From Brevundimonas aurantiaca (GTDB taxonomy: Bacteria; Pseudomonadota; Alphaproteobacteria; Caulobacterales; Caulobacteraceae), in contig NZ_JACHOQ010000008.1 in NCBI RefSeq assembly GCF_014199955.1, positions 25,241-89,240 on the forward strand: a stretch of DNA of 64,000 nucleotides. The letters run 5' to 3'. This document shows positions 47,976 through 56,664 of the stretch, in pieces. The position numbers were made by a program, and so were the translations under genes. Position 1 is the first letter of the stretch. The number at the start of each line of letters is the position of its first letter. The notes under the pieces are model-generated. The model did not search any database. It worked only from the letters and a program-made list of their open reading frames with translations, and was not told the origin of the DNA.

Positions 47976-49463
47976 TCAGTGCGGCGCCTGTCCATAGGCG
48001 TCGAACACCGGCTGCAAATGGCTCTGGTATCGCCGCCACGCTTCTCGAGAGGTCGTATAGAGCGGCCGGCGAACCTGGGCGAAGCTGGCGGTCGTGACGG
48101 CGCGTTTCGTCAGATGAAAATCCTTGAGACCGGGTCGGAGCGGCAGGCCCGCGTGCACCAAGATCCGCGCGATCCAAGGCTCGGGATCGACGACGAGGTC
48201 TTCATAGGGGACGGTCAGGATGCGATCCCCCAGAACCGCCGTCCAATGTGCGTGCAGCCGATCCTCGCCGATGAAATACCGACCCATGTCGGCCAGGGAC
48301 AGGCTCCAGTCCACCCCTCCGGCGAACCGGGTGCGCAGGCAGGACCAGGCGACAGCCCCGGGGCTGCGACGCAGCCAGATGAAGCGCGCCTGGGGGAGGA
48401 CCTTGGCGATCAGACCCAGGTAGCGGCTGTGGTTCAAGGTCTTGTCCACCACCCGGCTGTCTGGGCCGAACCGCTGATCCAACAGGTGGCGATAGGCGCG
48501 GCCGACCCCGGTCAGACCCGCCGCCCCCCGAGCCTGGACGAAGCCGCCGACGGCCTCGGGCGTGAAGCCGCGAACCGGCATGGCGGCGACGCTGAACAGG
48601 TTCAACTCCGCCCCATCCATGACCGCCTCATGGCTGACCAGGATCTGTTCGACCAGGGTGGTGCCTGATCGCGGCAGACCCAGGACGAAGATCGGTCGGC
48701 CGTCGTCGTCCAGCCCGTCCGGCAGGCGCGCGTGGAAATCAGCCGTCCAGCCTGAGACCACCGTTTCGACGAACCGGTCGGTGGCGTCCGCATCATAGGG
48801 GCGGAGAGGCTTTAGGATTGCGGCGGCCTTGGCATAGGCGGCGAAGGCCTGATCGGTCTCGCCCCGGTCGTGCAAGGCCTTGCCCAGGGCGTAGAAGGCG
48901 GTGCTGCGCGCCTCATCGGTCTCCTTGCGTGTCGGTATGGCCTCGGTGAGGGCGACCAGGGCTTCGAAATCCGGATCGTCGGCCAGGAAGGTCTTGGCCT
49001 CTGCGATCGCATGCCAGGACGCGGCGCTCGCGGCGGCCGACGTGGCCAGGGCCACGGCGCGCCGAAGATCCGACATCGACTGTTCCGCGTCGCCCAGCTG
49101 CGCCCGGCAGGCGCCCAGGAAATGCCAGGCGGCCGGATCGCCGCCGCGTGTCTCAGTCAGGCGGACGCCCACCGCCTGGGCTTCCGGCAAACGTCCATGA
49201 TGCGCCAGCATCTGCCCCAGCGCCAGCCAGGGTCCAGGCTGAGCGGGATCGACGGCGGCGAAGCGGCGCGCGGCGACCAGGGCCGCCTCGGCCTCGCCGA
49301 TCATGGAAGCCAGCCGCGAAACTGCGCCCCAACCCTGGCCCAGAGGGGCGTCGGACTGAACGGCCTGAATCAACAGTGCGGCGCAGGCGTCCCGGTCCCG
49401 CGCCTTGAAGGCTTCAAGCGCCTGATTGACCCATTGAGTCGCCCGGTTCTTCGCCGCCGTCAC
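47976..49463 (-). CDS. Tetratricopeptide repeat sulfotransferase
   Basis: A 495-residue protein. Residues 1-240 are helical repeats of the TPR type (ALGQMLAHHGRLPEAQAVGVRL, HFLGACRAQLGDAEQSMSDLRRAV). Residues about 255-490 are a PAPS-dependent sulfotransferase with the 5'-phosphosulfate loop LGLPRSGTTLVEQIL and the 3'-phosphate region LKVLPQARFIWLRRSPGAVAWS-like segment. Such fusion proteins are common in marine and freshwater alphaproteobacteria; acceptors are unknown but could be a surface glycan or peptide. It converges on pntB. Confidence 0.85.
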   Translation of the reverse strand: MTAAKNRATQWVNQALEAFKARDRDACAALLIQAVQSDAPLGQGWGAVSRLASMIGEAEAALVAARRFAAVDPAQPGPWLALGQMLAHHGRLPEAQAVGVRLTETRGGDPAAWHFLGACRAQLGDAEQSMSDLRRAVALATSAAASAASWHAIAEAKTFLADDPDFEALVALTEAIPTRKETDEARSTAFYALGKALHDRGETDQAFAAYAKAAAILKPLRPYDADATDRFVETVVSGWTADFHARLPDGLDDDGRPIFVLGLPRSGTTLVEQILVSHEAVMDGAELNLFSVAAMPVRGFTPEAVGGFVQARGAAGLTGVGRAYRHLLDQRFGPDSRVVDKTLNHSRYLGLIAKVLPQARFIWLRRSPGAVAWSCLRTRFAGGVDWSLSLADMGRYFIGEDRLHAHWTAVLGDRILTVPYEDLVVDPEPWIARILVHAGLPLRPGLKDFHLTKRAVTTASFAQVRRPLYTTSREAWRRYQSHLQPVFDAYGQAPH

Positions 49464-49561
49464 CGCTTCTCCCAGCCCCCGGTTAGTCGTCCGTCGCTCC
49501 GGTCAAAGCCGGCGATAAACTTCACCTATCCCAGGCCGCCGAGGGGCGCTATGGGCGGGAA

Positions 49562-50650
49562 ATGAGTTTTAAGACGACACGGTTCGAAGCCCTGGATTCC
49601 CTGCGCGGGGTGTGCGCCGTCCTGGTGGTGATGTTCCACATGCCCGTGGCCAGCCATTGGCGGACCTGGGACTTCATCCAGCACGCCTATCTGTTCGTCG
49701 ATTATTTCTTCGTCCTGTCGGGCTTCGTCATCGCCCACGCCTATGCCGAGCGGCTGAAGACGGCGCAGGACGCGGGCCGGTTCATGGTGCGGCGGTTCGG
49801 GCGGATCTGGCCGATGCATGTGCTGATGCTGGCCGCCTTCATCGGGCTGGAGGTGGCGCGGCTGGTCTTCCACTTCGATGGGGCCGAGCCCTTCACACGC
49901 GATCGGTCGGTGGGGGCGATCTTCACCAATCTGGCCCTGGTTCAGGCCTGGCATGTCCATCCCTATCTGACCTGGAACGGGCCGTCGTGGACGCTCAGCG
50001 CCGAATGGGCCTGCTATCTGATCTTCGCCGGCCTGGTGCTGGTCGCGCCCCGGCGGTTCCGCTGGATCGGCCTGGTTCTGGCGATTATCGGCGGGGTTCT
50101 GGTGGTCAGCTACGCCCGGCGCTGGATGAACACCACCTATGACTTCGCCGTGCCTCGCGCGGTTTACGGCTTCTTCCTGGGCTGTCTGCTGCAGGGCCTA
50201 TGGACGAACATCCCCCGCTTGAAGGGGCTGGCCGCCACGGGGCTGGAGATCGCCGCCGTCGCCGTCGTCTGTCTGTTCGTCGCCTGGGCCGAAGGACCGG
50301 TGACGGTCGCCGTCACCCTGGTCTTCGTCGTCCTGGTCTGGGTCTTTGCGGGCGAGGAGGGGCGGGTGTCGCGCCTGCTGGATCATCCCGCCCTGGTCAC
50401 GCTGGGTCGATGGTCCTTCTCCATCTACATGGTCCATATGTTCATCCTGACCGTGATGCTGATCATCGCGCGCAAGCTGGACTGGATGCCCGGCGGCAGG
50501 CGCGTCGATTTCGGCTCGGTCTGGCTGAACGACCTGTTCGCGCTCGGCCTGTTCGGCTTCATCGTCGGGGTCGCGGTGGTGGCGCACAATCACGTCGAAC
50601 GCCCGGCCCAGCGGCTGATTGATCGCTGGACCAAGCCGAAAGCCGCCTGA
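49562..50650 (+). CDS. Acyltransferase family 3 (OafA/YrhL-like) membrane protein
   Basis: A 362-residue polytopic protein. The opening FEALDSLRGVCAVLVVMFHM has the conserved arginine and histidine of family 3 acyltransferases, followed by VDYFFVLSGFVIAHAYAERL. About ten membrane spans are visible. Such enzymes O-acetylate surface polysaccharides or other extracytoplasmic sugars. It is divergent from the sulfotransferase across about 100 bases, suggesting both modify an envelope glycan. Confidence 0.88.
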   Translation: MSFKTTRFEALDSLRGVCAVLVVMFHMPVASHWRTWDFIQHAYLFVDYFFVLSGFVIAHAYAERLKTAQDAGRFMVRRFGRIWPMHVLMLAAFIGLEVARLVFHFDGAEPFTRDRSVGAIFTNLALVQAWHVHPYLTWNGPSWTLSAEWACYLIFAGLVLVAPRRFRWIGLVLAIIGGVLVVSYARRWMNTTYDFAVPRAVYGFFLGCLLQGLWTNIPRLKGLAATGLEIAAVAVVCLFVAWAEGPVTVAVTLVFVVLVWVFAGEEGRVSRLLDHPALVTLGRWSFSIYMVHMFILTVMLIIARKLDWMPGGRRVDFGSVWLNDLFALGLFGFIVGVAVVAHNHVERPAQRLIDRWTKPKAA

Positions 50651-50666
50651 TGAAGACGGCCTGAGT

Positions 50667-50906
50667 TCAGGCCGCCATCCGCCATTCGGGCGCGTCCCAC
50701 TCCGACCGGGCCTCGTCCCACAGCATGTCTTCGTCGGAATAGCGGCTGCTGGCGGCGGCGGAGATGACGTCCACCACCTGTTCCTCCAGCCGATCCCAGA
50801 TGACGGCCAGGTCCGACGATCCGTCGGCTTCGCACGGCACGATGATGTAGCGGTTGGCGTTGACGGCCTTGTGGGCCAGGGGGGCGGTCGGTTGGAACTG
50901 AGCCAT
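50667..50906 (-). CDS. Small hypothetical protein (79 aa)
   Basis: A 79-residue acidic protein, MAQFQPTAPLAHKAVNANRYI... to EWRMAA, with no signal peptide or membrane segment and a D/E-rich C-terminal half (SDEDMLWDEARSEWD). No family recognised. The start at 50906 follows GGAGATCATCAG-type sequence on the minus strand; an upstream in-frame ATG at 50960 would reach into the divergent regulator. It is convergent with the acyltransferase. Confidence 0.6.
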   Translation of the reverse strand: MAQFQPTAPLAHKAVNANRYIIVPCEADGSSDLAVIWDRLEEQVVDVISAAASSRYSDEDMLWDEARSEWDAPEWRMAA

Positions 50907-50998
50907 CTGATGATCTCCTGAAGCGGTCGGCCTCTTGTCGATGATTGTGTTATGGCGCACTGATGCGTCAGAAACGGACGTATCTTTCAGGAGCGACG

Positions 50999-51988
50999 GT
51001 GAGACACGACAAGGCGGCCATGGTGATCGACCTGGCGCGGCGCCTGGCCGCCAGCGCCGAGGGCCTGAGCCTGGACGAGATGGCGCGCGACATGGGCGTC
51101 AGCCGCCGCACCGCCGAGCGGATGCGCGACGCCGTCTTCATGCTGTTCCCGACGGTGGAGGAGGTGTCGGACCCGCCGTCGAAACGCTGGCGCATTCGCG
51201 GCGGCCTGTCGGCCTTCGAACAGGCGCCGACCGCGACCGAGATGCTGGAGCTGACCAAGGCCGCGGCGGCCCTGCGCGCGGCGGGCGAACCGGCGCGGGC
51301 GGCGGCGCTGGAGGCGCTCGAACGGAAACTCAAGGCGGCGATGCGCTCCACCACCTTGAACCGGATGGCGCCGGACCTGGAGGCCCTGGTCCGGGCCGAG
51401 ACCATCGCCGTCCAGGCCGGGCCGCGCCCCTCGGCTGACGAGGCCATGCTGACCGCCATTCGCGGGGCCATATTGGCGCAACAGCCGCTGGGCTTCACCT
51501 ATTCCCGGCCGGGCGCCGAGCCGCGCCGCCGCAGCGTCGCCCCTTGCGGGGTCATGTTCGGCCGCGCCAACTATCTGGTCGCCGCCGACCGCGAGACCGG
51601 CCGCATCCAGACCTTCCGTCTGGACCGGATGAGCCATGTCGCCGCTCAGGACGGGGTGGCGATCCCGCCGCCCGATTTCGACCTGGGCGTCTTCGCCAGC
51701 CAGTCCTTCGGCATCTATCAGGACGAGATCGAGGACGTGGTCCTGCGCATCGCCCCGCAAGGCGCGGCCGAGGCCAAGAGCTGGCGCTGGCACCCGACCC
51801 AGACCTTCGAGGACCAGGCGGACGGCGGCGTGATCGTGCGGTTCCGGGCGTCCGGCATGCGCGAACTGGCCTGGCACCTGTTCACCTGGGGCGAACAGGC
51901 GGTGATTCTGGCGCCCGAACGGCTGAAGGCGGTCATGGCCGGGGAACTGGCGGCGGCCGGACGCGCTCTGGACGCGGCCCGCGGATGA
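50999..51988 (+). CDS. WYL domain-containing transcriptional regulator (YafY-like)
   Basis: A 329-residue regulator. The N-terminal HTH has LARRLAASAEGLSLDEMARDMGVSRRTAERMRDAV. The WYL domain (about 145-225) has AILAQQPLGFTYSRPG, APCGVMFGRANYLVAAD, TFRLDRMSHV, and a WCX-type C-terminal extension ends near VILAPERLKAVM. The characteristic W-Y-L triplet appears here as N-Y-L. WYL proteins sense nucleic acid or nucleotide-like ligands in DNA damage or phage defence. I prefer the GTG at 50999, five bases after AGGAG; an ATG at 50963 has no ribosome binding site. No defence genes adjoin. Confidence 0.82.
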   Translation: MRHDKAAMVIDLARRLAASAEGLSLDEMARDMGVSRRTAERMRDAVFMLFPTVEEVSDPPSKRWRIRGGLSAFEQAPTATEMLELTKAAAALRAAGEPARAAALEALERKLKAAMRSTTLNRMAPDLEALVRAETIAVQAGPRPSADEAMLTAIRGAILAQQPLGFTYSRPGAEPRRRSVAPCGVMFGRANYLVAADRETGRIQTFRLDRMSHVAAQDGVAIPPPDFDLGVFASQSFGIYQDEIEDVVLRIAPQGAAEAKSWRWHPTQTFEDQADGGVIVRFRASGMRELAWHLFTWGEQAVILAPERLKAVMAGELAAAGRALDAARG

Positions 51989-52053
51989 ACAAGGCTTAAG
52001 GTGACGCTGTCGCCGGCCGTCGCTATGGCCGCCATGACCTATCGGAGAGCTTC

Positions 52054-53502
52054 ATGCGTCTGAAGACGGCCCTCATCTGTGCAGGCTTGATCGGACTTTC
52101 GGCCGTCACAGCCTGCGCCTCGCCCACCGTCGTTGCGGTTCAAGCTCCGGTCACGGCCGAGGACGGCCGCGTGGCCGTCACCGTCCAGCGCGACGGTGAC
52201 CGGTGGACCGCCGACTATGTGCTGGACCGCGACGCGCCGGTCTGGGCCTTCTTCCGGTCGGCCCTGCTGCGCGAGAGCCGCCGGCCCTGGCGGCCGGACT
52301 GGTGGCGGGTGGAGACGCCGGGCGTCGTGCTGGAGCGGGTGGGGGACTATGACGTGCTGCGCTCGACCGACGGCGGTCCTGTGCCGCGCGACGTGCGCAT
52401 AGTCATGACGCCGCGCCCCGGCGATCTTGAGGCCGAATATGATCCGGCTCTCGTCTTTTCGGACGGCACGGTGGCGCTGTTTTCCGGCCAGTTCGACGTC
52501 ATTCCGCTGGAGTCCGTCGCCGCCGCCCGCGCCCTGCCGCGCGATCTGAACGGCGTCGAGGTGCCGGGCGGCCCGGCGGCCGTGACCTGGCGCGACCGGT
52601 CCGGGCCGATCCTGTTCAAGGGCGAGCGCAAGCCGGAGGCGACCGCCGTGGACGCCCAGACCTATGTCCTGTTCGGCGACGCCACGACGCGCCGGGGCGA
52701 CGGGATCACCACCGTCATCGACCCTGGTCTGCCGCGCTGGCTGGGCGACCAACTGGCCGGTTTCACGCCCCAGGTCATGGCCTATTACGCCCGCCGTCTG
52801 GGCCCGGCCCAGGGCGAGCCCCCGACCCTGATGGTCAGCTGGACCGGCCCGACCAAATCCCTGTCCAGCATGGGCGGCAGCGTCCTGCCGGGTCTGATCT
52901 CGATGAATTTTGAAGGCGAGGGGGTGCTGGACCCCGACGCCCAGGCCCTGGCCCGCGCCCGCTGGTTCATCGGCCATGAGGCGGCGCATTTCTGGCTGGG
53001 CTCGCAGGGGCTCAGATATCAGTACGCCCGCGAAGCCTGGATCACCGAGGGCGGCGCCGACCTGATGGCCGTGCGCGCCCTGAAGGCCATCGACCCCGTC
53101 TATGACGATCGGGCCGAGCTTCAGCGCGAGGTGGACGACTGCGTTCGGCTGGCGGCGGGCAGGCCCCTGGCCTCGGCGGGCGATCGGGGCGACAACCGCG
53201 CCTATTACGCCTGCGGCGCAGTGTTCGGCCTGGTCATCGAAGGGGCCGAGCGGCGCGCGGGCGGGGGAGACTTCTTCGACGTGGTGGCGGACTTCCAGCG
53301 GCGGGACAATGACGACGGGATCCTCAGCCGCGAGGAATGGCTGGGCGCCCTGACCCGCCTGTCGCGCGACCCGACCCTGGCCAACGACATCTCCACCCTG
53401 CTGGACCGGGGCGTGGCCGATCCGTCCGCCGTCATCGCCCGCCTGTTCCAGCGCACCGGCGTCGCCTTCCGCCTGGAGAACGGCCGGGTGGTGCTCAGTT
53501 GA
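52054..53502 (+). CDS. Lipoprotein gluzincin metallopeptidase (M1-like)
   Basis: A 482-residue lipoprotein (lipobox VTAC, Cys21). The N-terminal 230 residues are beta-rich without a clear family. The catalytic region has FIGHEAAHFWLGSQ with the zinc site HEAAH at residues 308-312, followed 20 residues later by WITEGGADLM, whose E332 would be the third ligand: the HExxH-E layout of M1 aminopeptidase-like gluzincins. Near residue 420 RRDNDDGILSREEW resembles a calcium-binding loop. A periplasmic protease or peptidase is expected; the substrate is unknown. Confidence 0.7.
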   Translation: MRLKTALICAGLIGLSAVTACASPTVVAVQAPVTAEDGRVAVTVQRDGDRWTADYVLDRDAPVWAFFRSALLRESRRPWRPDWWRVETPGVVLERVGDYDVLRSTDGGPVPRDVRIVMTPRPGDLEAEYDPALVFSDGTVALFSGQFDVIPLESVAAARALPRDLNGVEVPGGPAAVTWRDRSGPILFKGERKPEATAVDAQTYVLFGDATTRRGDGITTVIDPGLPRWLGDQLAGFTPQVMAYYARRLGPAQGEPPTLMVSWTGPTKSLSSMGGSVLPGLISMNFEGEGVLDPDAQALARARWFIGHEAAHFWLGSQGLRYQYAREAWITEGGADLMAVRALKAIDPVYDDRAELQREVDDCVRLAAGRPLASAGDRGDNRAYYACGAVFGLVIEGAERRAGGGDFFDVVADFQRRDNDDGILSREEWLGALTRLSRDPTLANDISTLLDRGVADPSAVIARLFQRTGVAFRLENGRVVLS

Positions 53503-53573
53503 AGGTTTGACGCGGATCAAGGCGGGACGGGCCCGGCGGGCGCATCCAGGCTCCGGAAACAAGGAGCATCGCC

Positions 53574-54404
53574 ATGACCTATTCGAGCCTGATGGTCTAT
53601 GTGGACGACGAGGCCGACAATGTCGCCCGGATTGGTTTTGCGCGCGATCTCGCGGTCGTCTTCGACGCGACCCTAATCGGCATATCCGTCAGCGAGCCGG
53701 AGCCGCCCCTGGTGGACGCCTATGTCGCCGGCGGCATGGCGGGCGAGATCCTGACCCTGCGGCGCGATCAGGCGGAAGGGGAGTTGGCTGCCGCCAAGAC
53801 CCGCTTTCTGGACGCCCTGAAGGACACCGGCATCGCCCATGAATGGCGGGCCGAAACCGGCTATCCCGCCGCCTGCGTCGCGCACCAGGCGCGTGCGGCG
53901 GACCTGATCCTGATCGGCCGAGACGCCGGCCGTCTGCCCTATCGGGCTCCGGACGCGGGCGACCTGATCATGAATCTCGGTCGCCCTGTCCTGGTCGCTC
54001 CGCCGCGCGCCCAGGCCGCTCCGGTCGACGGCGTCGCCTTGGTGGCCTGGAAGGAGGGGCGCGAAGCCCAGCGCGCCATCGCCGCCGCCCTGCCGCTGCT
54101 GAAACAGGCGCGCGAGGTCCAGGTGGTCGAAATCTGCGCCTCGGCCGACGCCGCGGCTGCGGCCGCCCGCGTCGCCGACGTCGCCGCCTGGCTGCGTCGA
54201 CACGGGGTGGTCGCCGAGAGCGAGGCGCGGGTCCGCGACGAACGTCCCGCCGGCGACCGTATCCTGGCCCTGGTCGAACAGATGGGCGCCAATCTGATCG
54301 TGGCCGGCGCCTGGGGCCATTCGCGGATGCGCGAATGGGTCCTGGGCGGCGTCACCCAGGCCCTGTTGAACCGCAGCCAGTCCTGGCTGCTGTTCAGCCA
54401 CTGA
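53574..54404 (+). CDS. Universal stress protein with two UspA-like domains
   Basis: A 276-residue tandem UspA protein. The first half begins SLMVYVDDEADNVARIGFARDLAVVFDATLIGISVSE and the second ends with LIVAGAWGHSRMREWVLGGVTQALLNRSQ, the family's G-x2-G-x9-G(S/T)-like nucleotide loop in the form GAWGHSRMREWVLGGVT. Cytoplasmic, probably induced by stress or stationary phase. It stands alone, and a weak AGGAG at 53562 precedes its ATG. Confidence 0.85.
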   Translation: MTYSSLMVYVDDEADNVARIGFARDLAVVFDATLIGISVSEPEPPLVDAYVAGGMAGEILTLRRDQAEGELAAAKTRFLDALKDTGIAHEWRAETGYPAACVAHQARAADLILIGRDAGRLPYRAPDAGDLIMNLGRPVLVAPPRAQAAPVDGVALVAWKEGREAQRAIAAALPLLKQAREVQVVEICASADAAAAAARVADVAAWLRRHGVVAESEARVRDERPAGDRILALVEQMGANLIVAGAWGHSRMREWVLGGVTQALLNRSQSWLLFSH

Positions 54405-54408
54405 GGCT

Positions 54409-54681
54409 TCAGCGATTCTCGCGGGCGTGGAAGATGCGGGCGACGACGACGGCGTCCGCATCGACGCGGTATTGGACGACGTAGCCGCTGTCGCCGAAGG
54501 GGATGTAGAGGTGGCGTAGACCGTCCAGGTCGATCCCGATCATCGGTGTGTCCGCCAGCCGGCCTATGGATCTGGTGATGATATGGCCTGCTCGTCGGGC
54601 GGCGTTTGGATTGACGCCCCTCAGAAAGCCGATGACCCGTCGGCGATCCTGAACCGCATCGGGCGACAGCCTAATTTTCAA
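54409..54681 (-). CDS. RelE/ParE family toxin
   Basis: A 90-residue protein of the ParE/RelE fold: an N-terminal KIRLSPDAVQDRRRVIGFL helix pair and a C-terminal sheet with GLRHLYIPFGDSGYVVQYRVDADAVVVARIFHARENR region. In the ParE group it would inhibit gyrase; RelE members cleave mRNA. The four-base overlap with the upstream antitoxin gene is the usual layout. G+C is slightly lower than that of neighbours. Confidence 0.82.
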   Translation of the reverse strand: MKIRLSPDAVQDRRRVIGFLRGVNPNAARRAGHIITRSIGRLADTPMIGIDLDGLRHLYIPFGDSGYVVQYRVDADAVVVARIFHARENR

Positions 54682-55025
54682 GCCTTGGCCTTCAGCATGG
54701 CCTCGATCTCAGCCTCGAAATCCGCCGCCCAGTCCTCGAAATCGACGAACTTGCCGGTGCGGTCATACTCAGCCAGCCGACGTTTGGCCTCAGTGGTGTC
54801 ATAGGGCGTGGTCGGGGGCCAAGGCTCTGGGCTGTCCACGATGAAGGCGGCGTCCGTCTCTCGAACCTCGAAGTCGCCGGAAGCGGCGTCACGCCCGCTT
54901 GCGAGCGCTCGATCCAGAACCGCGACGGCATAGGCTTCCGGCTCCATGCCCGCCGCGCGCGCAGCGGCCTTGAGCCGCTCAAGCGCCTCTTCGGTCAGGG
55001 TAAGGGTCAGGACGTGATCGGCCAT
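54678..55025 (-). CDS. Antitoxin, ParD/RHH-like
   Basis: A 115-residue acidic protein. Residues 1-45 (VLTLTLTEEALERLKAAARAAGMEPEAYAVAVLDRAL) resemble a ribbon-helix-helix DNA-binding domain. The C-terminal acidic region (FVDFEDWAADFEAEIEAML) probably wraps around the toxin. It is the first gene of the pair and presumably autoregulates its promoter. Confidence 0.75.
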   Translation of the reverse strand: MADHVLTLTLTEEALERLKAAARAAGMEPEAYAVAVLDRALASGRDAASGDFEVRETDAAFIVDSPEPWPPTTPYDTTEAKRRLAEYDRTGKFVDFEDWAADFEAEIEAMLKAKA

Positions 55026-55061
55026 AACCGCATCATCTCACAACTATGAGTGGTTGTGAAC

Positions 55062-56507
55062 TCATGTCGCGGCGAACGGATAGGGGCTGACCGACTTGGC
55101 CCAGTCGTCCACGGCCAGGGGCCGGTCGATGGGGGCGGCGGCGCGCTCGGCGCAGGGGTGGCGGTGACACAGGCGGCAGGCGGGGCCGATGGGGGTGACC
55201 TCGGGCCGCTCCAGATCCAGACCGTGGGCATAGGCCAGCCGGTGCGCATGGCGCAGTTCGCAGCCCAGGCCGACGGCCAGGTCTTGGGCCTCGCCATAGC
55301 CGTCCCGGCCCTGGCGTTCGACGGTGCGGGCGAAGGTGAACCAGCGGCCGCCAGCCTTCCCGTCCTGGGCGGGCGTCTCGATGATCTGGGTGATGATCCG
55401 GCCCGGCGTGCGAAAGGCGCTGTGCAGGCGCCAACGCGGACAGGCGCCGCCGAAGCGCGAGAAGGGAAAGGCGCCCGCCGCATAGCGTTTGGAGATATTG
55501 CCCGCCTGGTCCACCCGCATCAGGAAGAAGGGCACGCCCCGCGCCGTCGGCCGCGACAGGGTGGTCAGCCGGTGCGCCGCCTGTTCGTAGCTGACCCCGA
55601 ACCGGGCCTGGAGCCGCGCCAGGTCATAGCCGGTCTCCTCGGCCGTCCGCTGGAAGGCGGCGTAGGGCATCAGGATCGCGGCGGCCAGGGTGTTGGTCAG
55701 GGCCACCTTCAGCAGGGAGCGCGTCGGTCCGTCCGGGGCGTTCGCCGCCTGGACCATGTCGTGGAGCGCCTGTCCGTGCTCGGCCAGGGCCAGCTGATAG
55801 GCGATGGCGAAGGCGCGAGACGACGGGCCCAGGGTCTCGGACAGCAGCAGACGGCGGCGGTGCAGATCATAGCGCCTGGTCCATTCCACCATGACCTCGG
55901 CCGGCAGGGTGCGGACCCCCAGGTCGTGTTTAGCCGCCAGCCGCTGGCGGGCGGCGGGTTCGAAACCGTCGGCATGGGCCGGCACCTCGGCCGCCAGGAC
56001 CTCGGCCAGGGCCTCGCCCATCTGGTCCAGTTCGGGAAAGTGGTTGCCGCGCGACTGGATATATTCGCGCACCCATTCGGCGGGACTGGCCTCGACCAGG
56101 CCTTCGCCGGTCTCGGCGGCGGCGCGGGCCTTGGCGCGGCCGTCGTCAAAGGCCCGATACAGGCGCAGCAGGGCGTCGGCCACCCCCGGCGCCTCTTCCA
56201 GCACCTGCACCAGTTCGTGACGGGGCAGGGCCAGGCCCTTGAACAGGGGATCGGCCAGAACCTCGCCCAGCCGCGCCTCATCGACGGCCCCTCCCTGGTT
56301 CAGGCTGCGCAGATCGACGTCATAGGTTTCGGCCAGACGCAGCAGCAACTGGGCCGACACCGGTCGCTGATTGCGCTCTATGTGGTTGAGATAGCTGGGG
56401 GAAACCCCCAGGTCGGCCGCCATGGCCGTCTGGGTCAGGGAAAGGTCGCGCCTCAGCCGCTTCAGCCGGGCCCCCAGAAACAGCTTGCGATCGGCGGCGG
56501 TGTCCAT
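55062..56507 (-). CDS. ScfR-family regulator, RamB-like, divergent from aceA
   Basis: A 481-residue paralog of the protein at 21722. The XRE HTH (LGVSPSYLNHIERNQRPVSAQ) occupies residues 8-65, an ImmA/IrrE-like region the middle, and the C-terminal ScfR domain contains FGGACPRWRLHSAF and CRLCHRHPCAERA. RamB members control acetate and glyoxylate genes such as isocitrate lyase, and this gene is divergent from aceA with palindromes between them. I infer it regulates aceA in response to acetyl-CoA or a related metabolite. Length and domain order match PccR. Confidence 0.83.
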   Translation of the reverse strand: MDTAADRKLFLGARLKRLRRDLSLTQTAMAADLGVSPSYLNHIERNQRPVSAQLLLRLAETYDVDLRSLNQGGAVDEARLGEVLADPLFKGLALPRHELVQVLEEAPGVADALLRLYRAFDDGRAKARAAAETGEGLVEASPAEWVREYIQSRGNHFPELDQMGEALAEVLAAEVPAHADGFEPAARQRLAAKHDLGVRTLPAEVMVEWTRRYDLHRRRLLLSETLGPSSRAFAIAYQLALAEHGQALHDMVQAANAPDGPTRSLLKVALTNTLAAAILMPYAAFQRTAEETGYDLARLQARFGVSYEQAAHRLTTLSRPTARGVPFFLMRVDQAGNISKRYAAGAFPFSRFGGACPRWRLHSAFRTPGRIITQIIETPAQDGKAGGRWFTFARTVERQGRDGYGEAQDLAVGLGCELRHAHRLAYAHGLDLERPEVTPIGPACRLCHRHPCAERAAAPIDRPLAVDDWAKSVSPYPFAAT

Positions 56508-56518
56508 GGCTGAAGAAT

Positions 56519-56599
56519 GTCATATTATGACTGCCGATGCAAAGTCATGATGTGACAAACTGACTTCATTGATCGGCGCGGTCCTGTGTCATTCGTGAC
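56519..56599. promoter_or_regulatory. Three GTCA/TGAC palindromes between the ScfR gene and aceA
   Basis: The gap contains GTCATA-T-TATGAC at 56519-56531 (perfect arms), GTCATGATGTGAC at 56544-56556 and GTCATTCGTGAC at 56588-56599. The first two are centred 25 bases apart. This spaced set of like half-sites in the divergent promoter region is a strong candidate for the ScfR operators controlling aceA and the regulator. They differ from the TTGCAA sites at pccB. Confidence 0.65.
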
Positions 56600-56664
56600 T
56601 TGGGCGTGTTCTTGTCCCTGAGACGGCGGCTGCGGCCGCGCCCTTTCAGAAGACGAGTTCGACC

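Noticed and set aside
55050..56513. 487-residue plus-strand frame opposite the second ScfR gene
   Set aside because: Shadow frame; no motifs and fully opposite a recognised regulator.
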